Below, one piece after another: positions 8,052 to 16,266 of a DNA stretch of 39,633 nucleotides. The position numbers and the translations under genes were made by a program. Origin of the DNA: a virus; the IMG/VR virus record IMGVR_UViG_3300044796_000081, positions 1 to 39,633 of that record; one strand, given 5' to 3'. Each line of letters begins with the position of its first letter. Position 1 is the first letter of the stretch. The notes beneath the pieces are model-generated. The model worked only from the letters and a program-made list of their open reading frames with translations, did not search any database and was not told the origin of the DNA.

Positions 8052-9626
8052 TCACAGATTCGGAAGCGTCGCATTGGTGGCCGGGTTCCAACCTGTAAAC
8101 GCGTTGCCATCAAGGATTGTGTGACCGCCAAGATTGGTGAAGTTCTGGATTGGCCGCCATTGCCACGTTTCTCCCGCGACCGGAGCGCCACCCGATGGAT
8201 TGATGATAATGGTCATTTCCTGCGCGACCGAATTGTAGGTTACGTCTTGAACGGTCCCGGTTTTCGTACCGTCGTTCTTCTGGATGATGGTCCCGGTCCC
8301 AAGTCGGCGGTACACATCATTTGGCGCTGTATCTGTCCAAGACGTTTGCGAATATACGATATTATTTCCGGACGCCCTGCCAACAACTACAGACAAAATG
8401 TTATCTAGCGATTCTATATGAGACCACGTCCCGCCAACAGAATTGTTCAATGTAAGATTTTTCACGGTATAGGGGCTTACAGGCAGCTGCGCTGGCTGCG
8501 GCCAAATGCTGCCATTAATTGAGTTGTATGATATGGATGTGTTCTCTATCGTTAGCATCTTGGGGCATACGGAAATTGACCCGCTCACTGTCACCCCATT
8601 TATTACAAGATTGTCCGCCTCGTAGGCTCCGGCAATACCGCCTCCGCTAGTTCCCCCGAATGCAGCCCCTCCCGTAAGGGTAATGTCCCCACACATTCTA
8701 TCTAGTTCCGTTCCGTTCATAAACGATCCGCCGTTTACCGTCATCTGACGATTTATCTCGGAATTTAGATAATAATCAGCTAAACAATTTGTAAGAACTA
8801 ACGTGTCACATGTGATATTAATGACGCCAGTCTCTGTGTGGTATGGATTATTAGCAAATCGAATATTTTTAAATTCAAGATATGATGGGTATGAATAATA
8901 TGAAGCATCCAATAATAGTGCTCTAGGGGCACCAGAGTTCAGTCCGGGTCCAATCGTGTCTGGCAGATCTGCCCATAAGCTATTATAACTGTTCTTAAGA
9001 GGGGCAGATAATCCTACCACATTGCCAGTGACCCCGGTAACAGTCTGCCATTCAAAATACCGCGCACCAGGAATGCCGCCATATGCATTTGTTTCATAGC
9101 CATACAATATAATTCTCTTACCAATCGAGAAATTACCTGCATCGCTGGGATTCGTTAGAGTAATTGATGTTGCTCCAACGGCTGCGGTGTTGAAAAGGAA
9201 CCCATTAGTCTGGGTAATCGTACCAGAATAGGTCGCTGTATTGGTGTAAAACGGGGTTCCAACCCACAGCGGGAGGGCGGTGTTATATGCGTTCGTTTGA
9301 TTAAGCAGTGACTGGACCGACGTTCTCGATACGGGATCGCCGATAATCGTCGCATTGTTGACACCGAGCAACCAACGGGGATCAGTGCTTCCGATCGTCC
9401 CCGGCGGCAGGTAGATTGTGACCGGCCCGTTCGCTGCAATGCAGTCCGCGGCTAAGGCAAACAATTGCGTCTTATAATCGACGCCTTGGACACCCGCGAC
9501 GCCGTAGTCAGTTGCGTGGAAAACTACCCCTAAGTTTTTGCCATGAGTCCAGGCAGCCGCAGGCTGTGCCGCCAGCCACGCGCCGACCGCAATACCTCCA
9601 AGCAATATCTTCCGGCGCGTCAGCAT
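8052..9626 (-). CDS. exported right-handed beta-helix (pectate-lyase-like) protein
   Basis: A protein of 524 residues. The N-terminus MLTRRKILLGGIAVGAWLAA carries a twin-arginine motif and a hydrophobic stretch ending PAAAW, a Tat-like signal. It then reads HATDYGVAGVQGVDYKTQLF and GPVTIYLPPGTI. This is the usual entry to the pectate-lyase-superfamily beta-helix of phage depolymerases and tailspikes, though the normal 'GDG..D' is replaced. Residues about 240-400 have regular short beta repeats (LEFKNIRFANN, TLVLTNCLADYY, NLVINGVTVSG, LTIENTSISYN). The gene is strikingly AT-rich for this window: 8761-8820 has only 16 G+C of 60. It overlaps the upstream gene by 7 nt. It probably binds or cleaves a polysaccharide; no catalytic residues can be assigned. 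Confidence 0.8.
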   Translation of the reverse strand: MLTRRKILLGGIAVGAWLAAQPAAAWTHGKNLGVVFHATDYGVAGVQGVDYKTQLFALAADCIAANGPVTIYLPPGTIGSTDPRWLLGVNNATIIGDPVSRTSVQSLLNQTNAYNTALPLWVGTPFYTNTATYSGTITQTNGFLFNTAAVGATSITLTNPSDAGNFSIGKRIILYGYETNAYGGIPGARYFEWQTVTGVTGNVVGLSAPLKNSYNSLWADLPDTIGPGLNSGAPRALLLDASYYSYPSYLEFKNIRFANNPYHTETGVINITCDTLVLTNCLADYYLNSEINRQMTVNGGSFMNGTELDRMCGDITLTGGAAFGGTSGGGIAGAYEADNLVINGVTVSGSISVCPKMLTIENTSISYNSINGSIWPQPAQLPVSPYTVKNLTLNNSVGGTWSHIESLDNILSVVVGRASGNNIVYSQTSWTDTAPNDVYRRLGTGTIIQKNDGTKTGTVQDVTYNSVAQEMTIIINPSGGAPVAGETWQWRPIQNFTNLGGHTILDGNAFTGWNPATNATLPNL

Positions 9627-10552
9627 GCGTTTGGAAGTCCCCAGAACACATATTGATTATGGCACATATTTCCCTGCACCGTTGTTGACGACGCCCCGGA
9701 CCAAACCCCAGCTTCTTCAATATAATATATGTCGGGGCTTCCATTATCTAAAAGCTGAATTGCCGATCCCCCCATATTATTTGAGCCGGAATTCAGCGAC
9801 GTAATCGCGCCGTCAACGCTAATGCCGCCGGCCGTCCCGAACACCCCCTGAAACGCGTGCCACGTACCTTCCGTCTGAGACGCGTTGGCCACCGTCCCGG
9901 CAAAAATTTGAATGAGCCCGGAGGTGTAGAAATTGAACTCGTTAGCCCCCGCATATAGTATGACCGTGCTATTATAAGTGGCGCCCGTACGAACCGCGAC
10001 CGCAGAGTATGTGAAAGGGCTAGTAGGCGGGCTCAACGTGTTGTTCACTGCTGTATAATATTGTGTTGACGCGGTTCTTTTTACGCAGTAATCACTAGCG
10101 TTTGGGCATCCATTTGATGCTCCCGGCACAACAAGAATTGCCTGATTAGCGAATGTTGATTGCGTCTCATCGCACGCTGCTGAATAGCAGTGCGTACTTC
10201 CGCTTTGGTCGTAAAATGTCTTAACAAGACAAAGGTTCGTGGAATTATTACAAGTTCCTAGAGATGTTATCTGCGCCGCATTTAAGACACCCGCGCTAGT
10301 GACGCTGATGTCAGCGCACGCCGCATCAGCGGGTGTGCAAAGGTTGATTGCCTTTCCCCCCGCGTTTGCATAGGCCGTATTATAGGCACGCACCCCCCAC
10401 CACATATAGGCGGATGCTATGTCCCCTGGACCAACATAAGCCGCTCCGGCTGCGATCGAAGCATTATAGTTCGAATCCCTCGACTGCCAGAACGCCTGCG
10501 CCGGCCAAGCGGCGACAATCGCGGCGAGAAGAAGCCAGCGAAGGGATTTCAC
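9620..10552 (-). CDS. exported GH54-like (arabinofuranosidase B-type) lectin-fold protein
   Basis: A protein of 310 residues from a GTG at 10552. This start overlaps the preceding stop as GTGA and has GGGGA 8 nt upstream; an ATG at 10567 is possible but lacks a ribosome site. MKSLRWLLLAAIVAAWPAQA is a signal peptide. Residues about 30-130 match the style of the GH54 catalytic beta-sandwich seen in phage fibres: ASAYMWWGVRAYNTAYANAG, ADISVTSAGVLNAAQITSL, then LCLVKTFYDQSGSTHCY. The C-terminal half looks like a laminin-G/concanavalin-like sandwich. Eleven cysteines suggest disulphides outside the cytoplasm. It lies in the same AT-rich block as the beta-helix gene. Confidence 0.75.
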   Translation of the reverse strand: MKSLRWLLLAAIVAAWPAQAFWQSRDSNYNASIAAGAAYVGPGDIASAYMWWGVRAYNTAYANAGGKAINLCTPADAACADISVTSAGVLNAAQITSLGTCNNSTNLCLVKTFYDQSGSTHCYSAACDETQSTFANQAILVVPGASNGCPNASDYCVKRTASTQYYTAVNNTLSPPTSPFTYSAVAVRTGATYNSTVILYAGANEFNFYTSGLIQIFAGTVANASQTEGTWHAFQGVFGTAGGISVDGAITSLNSGSNNMGGSAIQLLDNGSPDIYYIEEAGVWSGASSTTVQGNMCHNQYVFWGLPNAC

Positions 10553-11781
10553 AGCGAATATCCCCATGCCTTAACCGAAACAAGGCCACCAGCGCCGGGC
10601 GCACCGGAAACAACGGCGATGCTTGTGCTGACCGCGCTAGCTGGAATGCACGGCGTGAAGATTTGCTCGTCAACGCCAATACCGGACGCGAGCGGCGCGA
10701 CCCACAACTCCGAACTCATCGTCGCTGTGATGACGCCAGTCACCGTGTCGAGAACGGTCGTCGCCGCCGTCGCGTTAGCGCGGATCGAATAACCGCAGAT
10801 ATAGGTCGTGTGGCCGGAGACGTTAGTCAGGGTTGCTGTGGTTGCACCAGTGGTGCCGGTGGCCGATGCGGTAATCGGAACCGCTGTCGCCGGATACTGG
10901 CTCGTCAAGGAGCCGGAGATTGGGATTGCCTGACCGCCGCTGACGCCCTGCACAGTTACGATTGCACCGGTCGGGCTGCCAGCCGTTGCTGTGCCAGGAT
11001 TGAGGCCAACCACCAGCGTCTTGTCAGCGGCCACAGGAAGCGTCGAAGCCGCCTTGACCGTGGCGACGTTCGTCCCGGCCGAGTCAACAATGCCGACGCC
11101 GCCGATCGAGACGGTCGGGGCTTGGGTCGGGATTGCTGTTGTAATGTCCGCATGGAGCTGTTTCAAGCAAGGGTTGATGCCCGCCGTGCTGCCGCAACCG
11201 GCCGCATCGGCGACACCACCCTCTGGCGTACTCGTAGTGACATTAGTTCGCAGATTGCCGGCCGTGTCGGTCGAGAGCGGGTTGCTCTTTGCGGTCGTGT
11301 ATGTCGGCGCGCCAGTCGTTGTCGCCGTCAACGGCAGGTTGCCGACTTCACCTGCGGTTGTGCTGTTTTGGGCTAGAGCCAAATCGGCAATAGCGCCAGA
11401 AACAAACGCCCCGGAGATAGCCGTGACCGCACCGCCACCACCGCCACCGCCGCCGCCAGTACCATAAACCAGCGTATACGCGATCGTCGCTGGCCCTAAA
11501 ACCGCCAGGGCATAAACATGTGATGACGCATCGGCTTGGTTGAATGTGATTGGCGCGTTGGGCTGATTGGCATTTAAGCTCACGCCCCCCGCCGCAAGCG
11601 CGGGGAGAGAATCCGCCACCACAACATAGACGTTGCCGTTGATGGCTTGAACTGAGACGGGCGCTAGACCAAGGTCTGTGTACGCGCCCTCAGACAAGCC
11701 GACCTGCGCCGTATTGGCCGCGAACGCGTTAGCCCCGCCAAGCCACAGCAGAGCGGCACAGAGCGCAAGGATTCTCTTCAT
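10549..11781 (-). CDS. exported Gly/Thr/Ala-rich fibre-like structural protein
   Basis: A protein of 410 residues; the ATG at 11781 is 2 nt after the portal stop. MKRILALCAALLWLGGANAF is a signal peptide (AFA|AN). It reads VSVQAINGNVYVVVADSLPA and SHVYALAVLGPATIAYTLVY, a pattern of phage surface proteins. A run of nine glycines (about residues 108-116, encoded by a GGN repeat near 11430-11457) acts as a hinge. The C-terminal domain has YICGYSIRANATAATT, FTPCIPASAVST and the ending SGAPGAGGLVSVKAWGYSL. It is probably a head or tail fibre or adhesin-like protein. The larger frame open to 12405 is the portal read in another frame. Confidence 0.75.
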   Translation of the reverse strand: MKRILALCAALLWLGGANAFAANTAQVGLSEGAYTDLGLAPVSVQAINGNVYVVVADSLPALAAGGVSLNANQPNAPITFNQADASSHVYALAVLGPATIAYTLVYGTGGGGGGGGGAVTAISGAFVSGAIADLALAQNSTTAGEVGNLPLTATTTGAPTYTTAKSNPLSTDTAGNLRTNVTTSTPEGGVADAAGCGSTAGINPCLKQLHADITTAIPTQAPTVSIGGVGIVDSAGTNVATVKAASTLPVAADKTLVVGLNPGTATAGSPTGAIVTVQGVSGGQAIPISGSLTSQYPATAVPITASATGTTGATTATLTNVSGHTTYICGYSIRANATAATTVLDTVTGVITATMSSELWVAPLASGIGVDEQIFTPCIPASAVSTSIAVVSGAPGAGGLVSVKAWGYSL

Positions 11782-11783
11782 GG

Positions 11784-13736
11784 TCACATTCCCGGCATGG
11801 GCGGCGCGACGGGCTGTGCGCCTTGGGGATTGGGCTGGGCGGGCGGTTGTGGGTTCAGGAGCCCCATCGCCTCTTTCCAGAGTTGGGTCTGGAACGCGAT
11901 GGCCTGCTGCTGCGTCTCGTTTGCGACCTGGCCGGTCTCGACACTGGCCTTCTGAGCTTGAGCGTCGCTCTTGCGCGCGTTCGCCGCCGTCAGGGCGTTC
12001 TTGGCCGCAGCGCCCTCCATCTGGAGCTTCGCCGCCATGAGTTGCGGTGGACCCGGAGGCTTCGGCGCCATCATTTGCATGATCTTGTTCTTGATCTCGC
12101 GCGGGCCGGGCCACAGTTCCATGATGACCTGGAACGGAACCGTCCCTGGAGCGAGGCCCTTGACCAGGTCGAAAGCGTCTTGCCCGAGGCTGGCGGAGTC
12201 GGGGGCTTCCTCGAGGATGATGTCGACGTCCAGCGCGCCGAGCGCATTGACCGTCGCCGGGCGGCCGAACTGGTCGAGGGTAAGCCCGTTGAGTTGGACG
12301 AACGCGGCTTTCTGAGCATCGTTCTCGACCATGCGCAGCCAGCGCTCGGTTTTCCAATGCCGCTGCGCCGTTGCCCAGATAGCTCGATAGATTTGCAGTT
12401 TCCATTGTCGGATCGCGAGAACGAACGGGCCAAGCTCGGCCATGCCGGGCTGGCGCAGAAGCTCGATCGCCCGGCCGGACAGATTGTTGATCCCCTGCCC
12501 GGAGATCGCCGCCACGTTCAGGTTGGCGAACTGGTCGATCTCGTCCTTGGCCTCTTGGCTCATCGAAGTGAACGCGGCGAAGTCTTGCGTGCGGTCGTCA
12601 GGCGTGATGTTTAGGCCGGGGTTTTTCTCGACCACGCCGTCCGGCCTCGCCCACTCGATGCGGGCCTTCTCAACGTCGTCGACCGCCCCCTTCTCCATGA
12701 TGAGCTTGCGAGAATTGGCGACGTGCAGCGCCTTGGACTTCGACTGATTGAGCGAGTCCTGTGGACCCTTCAAGTTGCGGACGAACCCGTATCGATCGCC
12801 ATCATGGTCGACCGCGACGGAGAACATCTTGAACGAGGAAATCGTCTTGTTCTTTTCGTTGAAGAACGGCGAAATTCCTTCATCCAACAAGGTGTTGGCG
12901 ACGTAGAACGCCCAGCACCACTTGCCCCGGCGCTTGTACCAATGCTCGATCAGCCGGATGCTGCGCGTCGCGGCGTTGACCCACTTGACCTCGCGATCGG
13001 GGTTGCTCGTCAGGTCGGCGTCGCCCGAGGTCAGGCCCTTAAGCTCTTCCTCCTTGTCGGGGAACATCTGGATCGCTTCGTCAACGTCGATCCATTTCGA
13101 GATGCCCTGATAAAGAGCATCGCTAAAGTCGAGACGATACGACGTCGGATCGTAGAAATATTCGTCGCCGATGACCCACGGCAGAGCAATGTCCGGGTCG
13201 CTGTCCTTGCCGTTGCTTTGGTCGCCTTCGACCATCACCATCTGGACGCCGGCAATCCCATCGATGCACGATTGCAGCAGGCACCACGGATCAATGCCCT
13301 TCCAGTCGTTCTCGTCCAGGACGTAGCGGATGACCTGCGTCGCGATGTCGGCGCCGGCCTCGCTCTTGATATGCCGCGGCAGGGCCTTTGGATCTGACCG
13401 ACCGCGTTCGACCAAGCCGACGATGGCGTTGATCTTGCGCGCAATACGGTTCCAGGTCAGCGGCGGCTGGTGGCGCTTGCGCAGGATTTTAATCTGGTCG
13501 GCGGTCCAGTGCGCGCCGTGATAATAGCGGCGGGCCTCTTTCTGCTCTTCGATCTCATCCGTCTTTGAATACAGGTAGTCGAGGTATTGCTGTTGCAGCT
13601 TGCGGACGTCTAGGAATTGCGATTTCTCTTCGCCGCCAGATAAGTCCGGCTTTCGACGCACGGCTTGAGCGCGCGGGTCAACGGTCTGCGACCGAGCGGC
13701 GCCCGACGCAAGCAACTGGCCGGCGATGTCAACCAC
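11784..13736 (-). CDS. P22-like portal protein
   Basis: A protein of 650 residues from a GTG at 13736, overlapping the upstream gene by 8 nt. Portal features of the P22 gp1 family are visible: EARRYYHGAHWTADQIKILR and LTWNRIARKINAIVGL near the N-terminus; GIDPWCLLQSCIDGIAGVQM; the PWVIGDEYFYDPTSYRLDFSD segment; LIEHWYKRRGKWCWAFYV; and YGFVRNLKGPQDSLNQSKS in the middle. The C-terminal 100 residues are an Ala/Gln helix, comparable to the barrel of P22 portal, ending in a Pro-rich tail. The dodecameric portal forms the packaging vertex. Four exported-protein genes follow it in place of the usual scaffold/coat. Confidence 0.88.
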   Translation of the reverse strand: MVDIAGQLLASGAARSQTVDPRAQAVRRKPDLSGGEEKSQFLDVRKLQQQYLDYLYSKTDEIEEQKEARRYYHGAHWTADQIKILRKRHQPPLTWNRIARKINAIVGLVERGRSDPKALPRHIKSEAGADIATQVIRYVLDENDWKGIDPWCLLQSCIDGIAGVQMVMVEGDQSNGKDSDPDIALPWVIGDEYFYDPTSYRLDFSDALYQGISKWIDVDEAIQMFPDKEEELKGLTSGDADLTSNPDREVKWVNAATRSIRLIEHWYKRRGKWCWAFYVANTLLDEGISPFFNEKNKTISSFKMFSVAVDHDGDRYGFVRNLKGPQDSLNQSKSKALHVANSRKLIMEKGAVDDVEKARIEWARPDGVVEKNPGLNITPDDRTQDFAAFTSMSQEAKDEIDQFANLNVAAISGQGINNLSGRAIELLRQPGMAELGPFVLAIRQWKLQIYRAIWATAQRHWKTERWLRMVENDAQKAAFVQLNGLTLDQFGRPATVNALGALDVDIILEEAPDSASLGQDAFDLVKGLAPGTVPFQVIMELWPGPREIKNKIMQMMAPKPPGPPQLMAAKLQMEGAAAKNALTAANARKSDAQAQKASVETGQVANETQQQAIAFQTQLWKEAMGLLNPQPPAQPNPQGAQPVAPPMPGM

Positions 13737-14019
13737 GCGTTTTCGCCTTCATATTATCAAGCTGCGTGCTGGACACGCGGCCTGATTTCGCCAGCATGTC
13801 CATCGTGCGCGCGGACGCATGCCTTTCCTCGGCTTCGGCCTCCATGTGCTTCTTGATCGCCTCCATGAACTTCTTGTTCTTGGCGATCTTGTGGACGCGG
13901 TGGACGTGCTGCGCGGCGTTGGACAATTCATCATTATCCCACGGGCCGTTCGGCCGCTCATGAGGCTCGACGTACTTCTTCGGGCTATCCGTTGCTGTCC
14001 TGATATCTTCTCTCGGCAT
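13729..14019 (-). CDS. small basic helical protein with C-terminal SHOCT-like motif
   Basis: A protein of 96 residues, with AAGGAG 8 nt before the start. It is highly charged (HVHRVHKIAKNKKFMEAIKK). The last 25 residues read MLAKSGRVSSTQLDNMKAK, matching the end of the ATP-grasp protein upstream and of the protein at 15780-16058. This resembles the short C-terminal SHOCT-type helix motif. Its 3' end overlaps the portal start. The role is unknown; the location suggests head assembly or a packaged protein. Confidence 0.75.
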   Translation of the reverse strand: MPREDIRTATDSPKKYVEPHERPNGPWDNDELSNAAQHVHRVHKIAKNKKFMEAIKKHMEAEAEERHASARTMDMLAKSGRVSSTQLDNMKAKTRG

Positions 14020-14031
14020 GGCTCAAACTCC

Positions 14032-15387
14032 TTAGATCCAGCCCTCACGAGCCGCAATTTTGTCAAACTGCTTCGACGAAATCTTGCCGGCGCGCATCGC
14101 TTCCTCGGCCGTGGCCTGCTCTTTCGGCACTGGCTTGTCAGTCTTTTCGCCAAGCGCTTTCTTGAGGTTTTCGTAAGCCTCATCGATGGCTTCAAGCGGC
14201 TTCTCAACCGAATAGCCATCAACCAAAGCCGCGACGCGCTTGCACTCCGCGATCGCTTCCTCGGCAGTGTTCCCGGTTGCAACCACGGCGCCGATCTCCG
14301 GCATTCCCGACCATTGCGGGATGACGTAGTACTCGCCGTCGATCACGGTGAAATTGCGCAGCTTGACGTTCTCTCGGATTTCTTCCGGGAACCGGACCTG
14401 CTGCCAGTTCGAGTCCGCCCAATCGGAAAGAAGCAGAACCTCAGCACCCCATTTGTGCGTATATTCTGGCTCGATGACGATGCCATCAGCGCCCCACCAG
14501 ATGACCTCGGCTAGGTTACCTATCATTTCCTGGTAAAGCTCGCTGGGCGGGCTCCCGGCCCGCGAACATGGGTCGATGAGGTACGCCTTGTCTTTGGTCT
14601 CCCTGATCTCGGTCGAGAGAAACCCGCGGTAGCCGACGCGCTTCAATTCGGGGGCGAGCTTCTCGTTGACATCACGCACGTTCGGCGGCAGTTGATTGTA
14701 CCGCATCGTGCGGCCGATATAGGCCTTGTCCTTGACCTCGACGCCGACGATGGCGCCGCGAGCAAACTGCCCGTCGATCGTAAACCCATCGTAGCCGATC
14801 TCGATCGCGTCGTTGATCCCCTCTTCGACGACAAACTCCATGATCTTTTTCTTGGCGCCGAGATTGTGTTCAAGCTCGTCAAGGCGGGGCTCGACCTCTT
14901 CATAGGTTGGAGCGGCAAATGTCTCCATGTCGCCGCGCGTGGCGCTGATCTTGACATATTGATCGTCGTTGGCCTTCAAGTGCCGGCGCAGCGCGTCTAA
15001 GCCGATGATCCGCTTGTACGGCCCGATGTCGATCCCGAGCCGCTTGCTGGTCTCCTTCGATTTTACGCGGTCAAGTTCCAACTCGGCTCCACCGGAGCGG
15101 CAACCCCAGACCCGATGCCCATGGCTGACGAGGTAATCCTGCATCGCGCCTTCGTAGACATCGGGGAAAACCCAGACGTCAACGTCGTCGATATGAGACC
15201 ACGGATCCTCGACGCGCTCGATGTTATCAATACCCTTGCCGATCATTAGGGCATTGGATTTTGGGTAGCCGTTCGTCCAAGGCGCGAAGTAAAGGACGCG
15301 GCCAAACTCTTTCGATAGACGGATGGCAATTTCTAGGAACAAGCCGTTGTCGACGACCATGGCCGTGCGCTTACGAAGATCAGACAT
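14032..15387 (-). CDS. PurD-like ATP-grasp ligase with C-terminal SHOCT-like motif
   Basis: A protein of 451 residues. The ATG at 15387 overlaps the previous stop by 1 nt with GAGG 5 nt upstream; a GTG one codon earlier is possible. It resembles the glycinamide ribonucleotide synthetase (PurD) class of ATP-grasp enzymes. An N-terminal Rossmann-like part (VWVFPDVYEGAMQDYLVSHG) is followed by GGAELELDRVKSKETSKRLG at the domain junction, a lysine strand in DDQYVKISATRGD, GFTIDGQFARGAIVGVEVKD, and a metal/ATP site STEIRETKDKAYLIDPCSR. The PurD-like C-terminal AVVATGNTAEEAIAECKR follows, then AMRAGKISSKQFDKI at the tail. ATP-grasp enzymes join a carboxylate to an amine or thiol through an acyl phosphate. 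The substrate is unknown and no purine-pathway neighbours are present. Confidence 0.75.
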   Translation of the reverse strand: MSDLRKRTAMVVDNGLFLEIAIRLSKEFGRVLYFAPWTNGYPKSNALMIGKGIDNIERVEDPWSHIDDVDVWVFPDVYEGAMQDYLVSHGHRVWGCRSGGAELELDRVKSKETSKRLGIDIGPYKRIIGLDALRRHLKANDDQYVKISATRGDMETFAAPTYEEVEPRLDELEHNLGAKKKIMEFVVEEGINDAIEIGYDGFTIDGQFARGAIVGVEVKDKAYIGRTMRYNQLPPNVRDVNEKLAPELKRVGYRGFLSTEIRETKDKAYLIDPCSRAGSPPSELYQEMIGNLAEVIWWGADGIVIEPEYTHKWGAEVLLLSDWADSNWQQVRFPEEIRENVKLRNFTVIDGEYYVIPQWSGMPEIGAVVATGNTAEEAIAECKRVAALVDGYSVEKPLEAIDEAYENLKKALGEKTDKPVPKEQATAEEAMRAGKISSKQFDKIAAREGWI

Positions 15388-15776
15388 CACAGCCTCAGCG
15401 TCGTCGTTCCGCTCATGTCGTCAAGGCTAAGCGAAAAACGCTTAATCGGAGAGATGAGCTGAGTGGCGTCGAATTTTCGACAGGAACAGATGAAGAGATA
15501 AGCGCCGTCGTGATCTGGCCAAGTATCGGCGACAAGGAAGGATTCTGTTATGGGTTGCAGAATCGTTTTTCCAAACCCTCCCTTACCTTCGACCGGATAA
15601 GACCAAACCGCTGGATTGCCTGCTGGAGACATGTCCATCGCTTCGGCACATGCGACTAGAAACAGCCGCCAGTCACCATCACTTAGCCGGCCACGCAGCG
15701 TGAACGCCTGCGAATACATCCTTTTTCCAAGGGTGATTTCATCGTGAGAAGGGGCGATCTCCGCCAGGTCGTCCAC
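15387..15776 (-). CDS. hypothetical protein upstream of the ATP-grasp gene
   Basis: A protein of 129 residues from a GTG at 15776, preceded by GGAGG with 8 nt spacing. It appears to be a mixed alpha/beta fold (YSQAFTLRGRLSDGDWRLFL, AYLFICSCRKFDATQLISP). No family was recognised. It is coupled to the ATP-grasp gene by a TGATG overlap, so a functional link is plausible but unproven. Confidence 0.7.
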   Translation of the reverse strand: MDDLAEIAPSHDEITLGKRMYSQAFTLRGRLSDGDWRLFLVACAEAMDMSPAGNPAVWSYPVEGKGGFGKTILQPITESFLVADTWPDHDGAYLFICSCRKFDATQLISPIKRFSLSLDDMSGTTTLRL

Positions 15777-15779
15777 TCG

Positions 15780-16058
15780 TCAGCCCTCCAGCTTCTTCAT
15801 CTGTCGATCGGAAATCATCCCGGACTTAGCGAGCCGCTTGGCCTTGTGTCGGACGTGCTTGGGCAGTTTGCCGATCTTGCGGCCGGCGTCGGCTTTGACG
15901 AAGTCCTTTCCGACCGACTTCGGAACTCCCTCGACCTTGCCTTCGGCCGCGGCGTGCATGAGGTGGTTCTGCGCTTGACTGGATGAGGGCATTTCACGCT
16001 CCATGCGTCCTTTGAAGGCGACGGCCTTGTTGTTTTGCTGCGCTTCGGTGCCGGCCAA
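15780..16058 (-). CDS. small basic protein with C-terminal SHOCT-like motif
   Basis: A protein of 92 residues from a TTG at 16058, with AGGA 8 nt upstream. The ORF has no ATG before residue 19. It is Lys/Arg-rich. The last residues, KRLAKSGMISDRQMKKLEG, share the LAKSG-x-[IV]-S-x-x-Q pattern with the proteins at 13729-14019 and 14032-15387. The role is unknown. Confidence 0.7.
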   Translation of the reverse strand: MAGTEAQQNNKAVAFKGRMEREMPSSSQAQNHLMHAAAEGKVEGVPKSVGKDFVKADAGRKIGKLPKHVRHKAKRLAKSGMISDRQMKKLEG

Positions 16059-16062
16059 CTCT

Positions 16063-16266
16063 TCAGTCCTCTAGAATTGTCTGGACCGGCCGCCAATGAC
16101 ACTCGCCGGTGATACGCTCCCACATCTGCTCAAGGGCAATATCAGCATTGCCGCCGCCCTTTGGGCGATGCCACCGCAGTTGAGGCGTCGGCTTCCATGC
16201 CCACGACTCGAACAAGAAAGCATCCATGTCGATGTCTGGATACTTATCTTGTGGCTGCTCATTCAT
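16063..16266 (-). CDS. hypothetical small protein (67 aa)
   Basis: Starts MNEQPQDKYPDIDMDAFLFE and contains several tryptophans (SWAWKPTPQLRWHRP, MWERITGECHW). It overlaps the acidic ORF upstream by 8 nt and ends 4 nt before the next gene's TTG start. No family was recognised. A competing frame at 16071-16262 is Arg/Ser-rich and looks like a shadow. Confidence 0.65.
   Translation of the reverse strand: MNEQPQDKYPDIDMDAFLFESWAWKPTPQLRWHRPKGGGNADIALEQMWERITGECHWRPVQTILED

Noticed and set aside
10348-11376. 342-residue plus-strand ORF
   Set aside because: Arg/Cys-rich shadow of the fibre-like and GH54-like genes; no ribosome site and no coherent protein character.
11430-11457. Trinucleotide run encoding nine glycines as a phase-variable repeat
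   Set aside because: It is in-frame GGN with mixed third bases, so length change would only alter a hinge; no evidence of switching.
10549-12405. 618-residue extended form of the fibre-like protein
   Set aside because: The extension is the portal gene read in another frame; the signal peptide begins at 11781.
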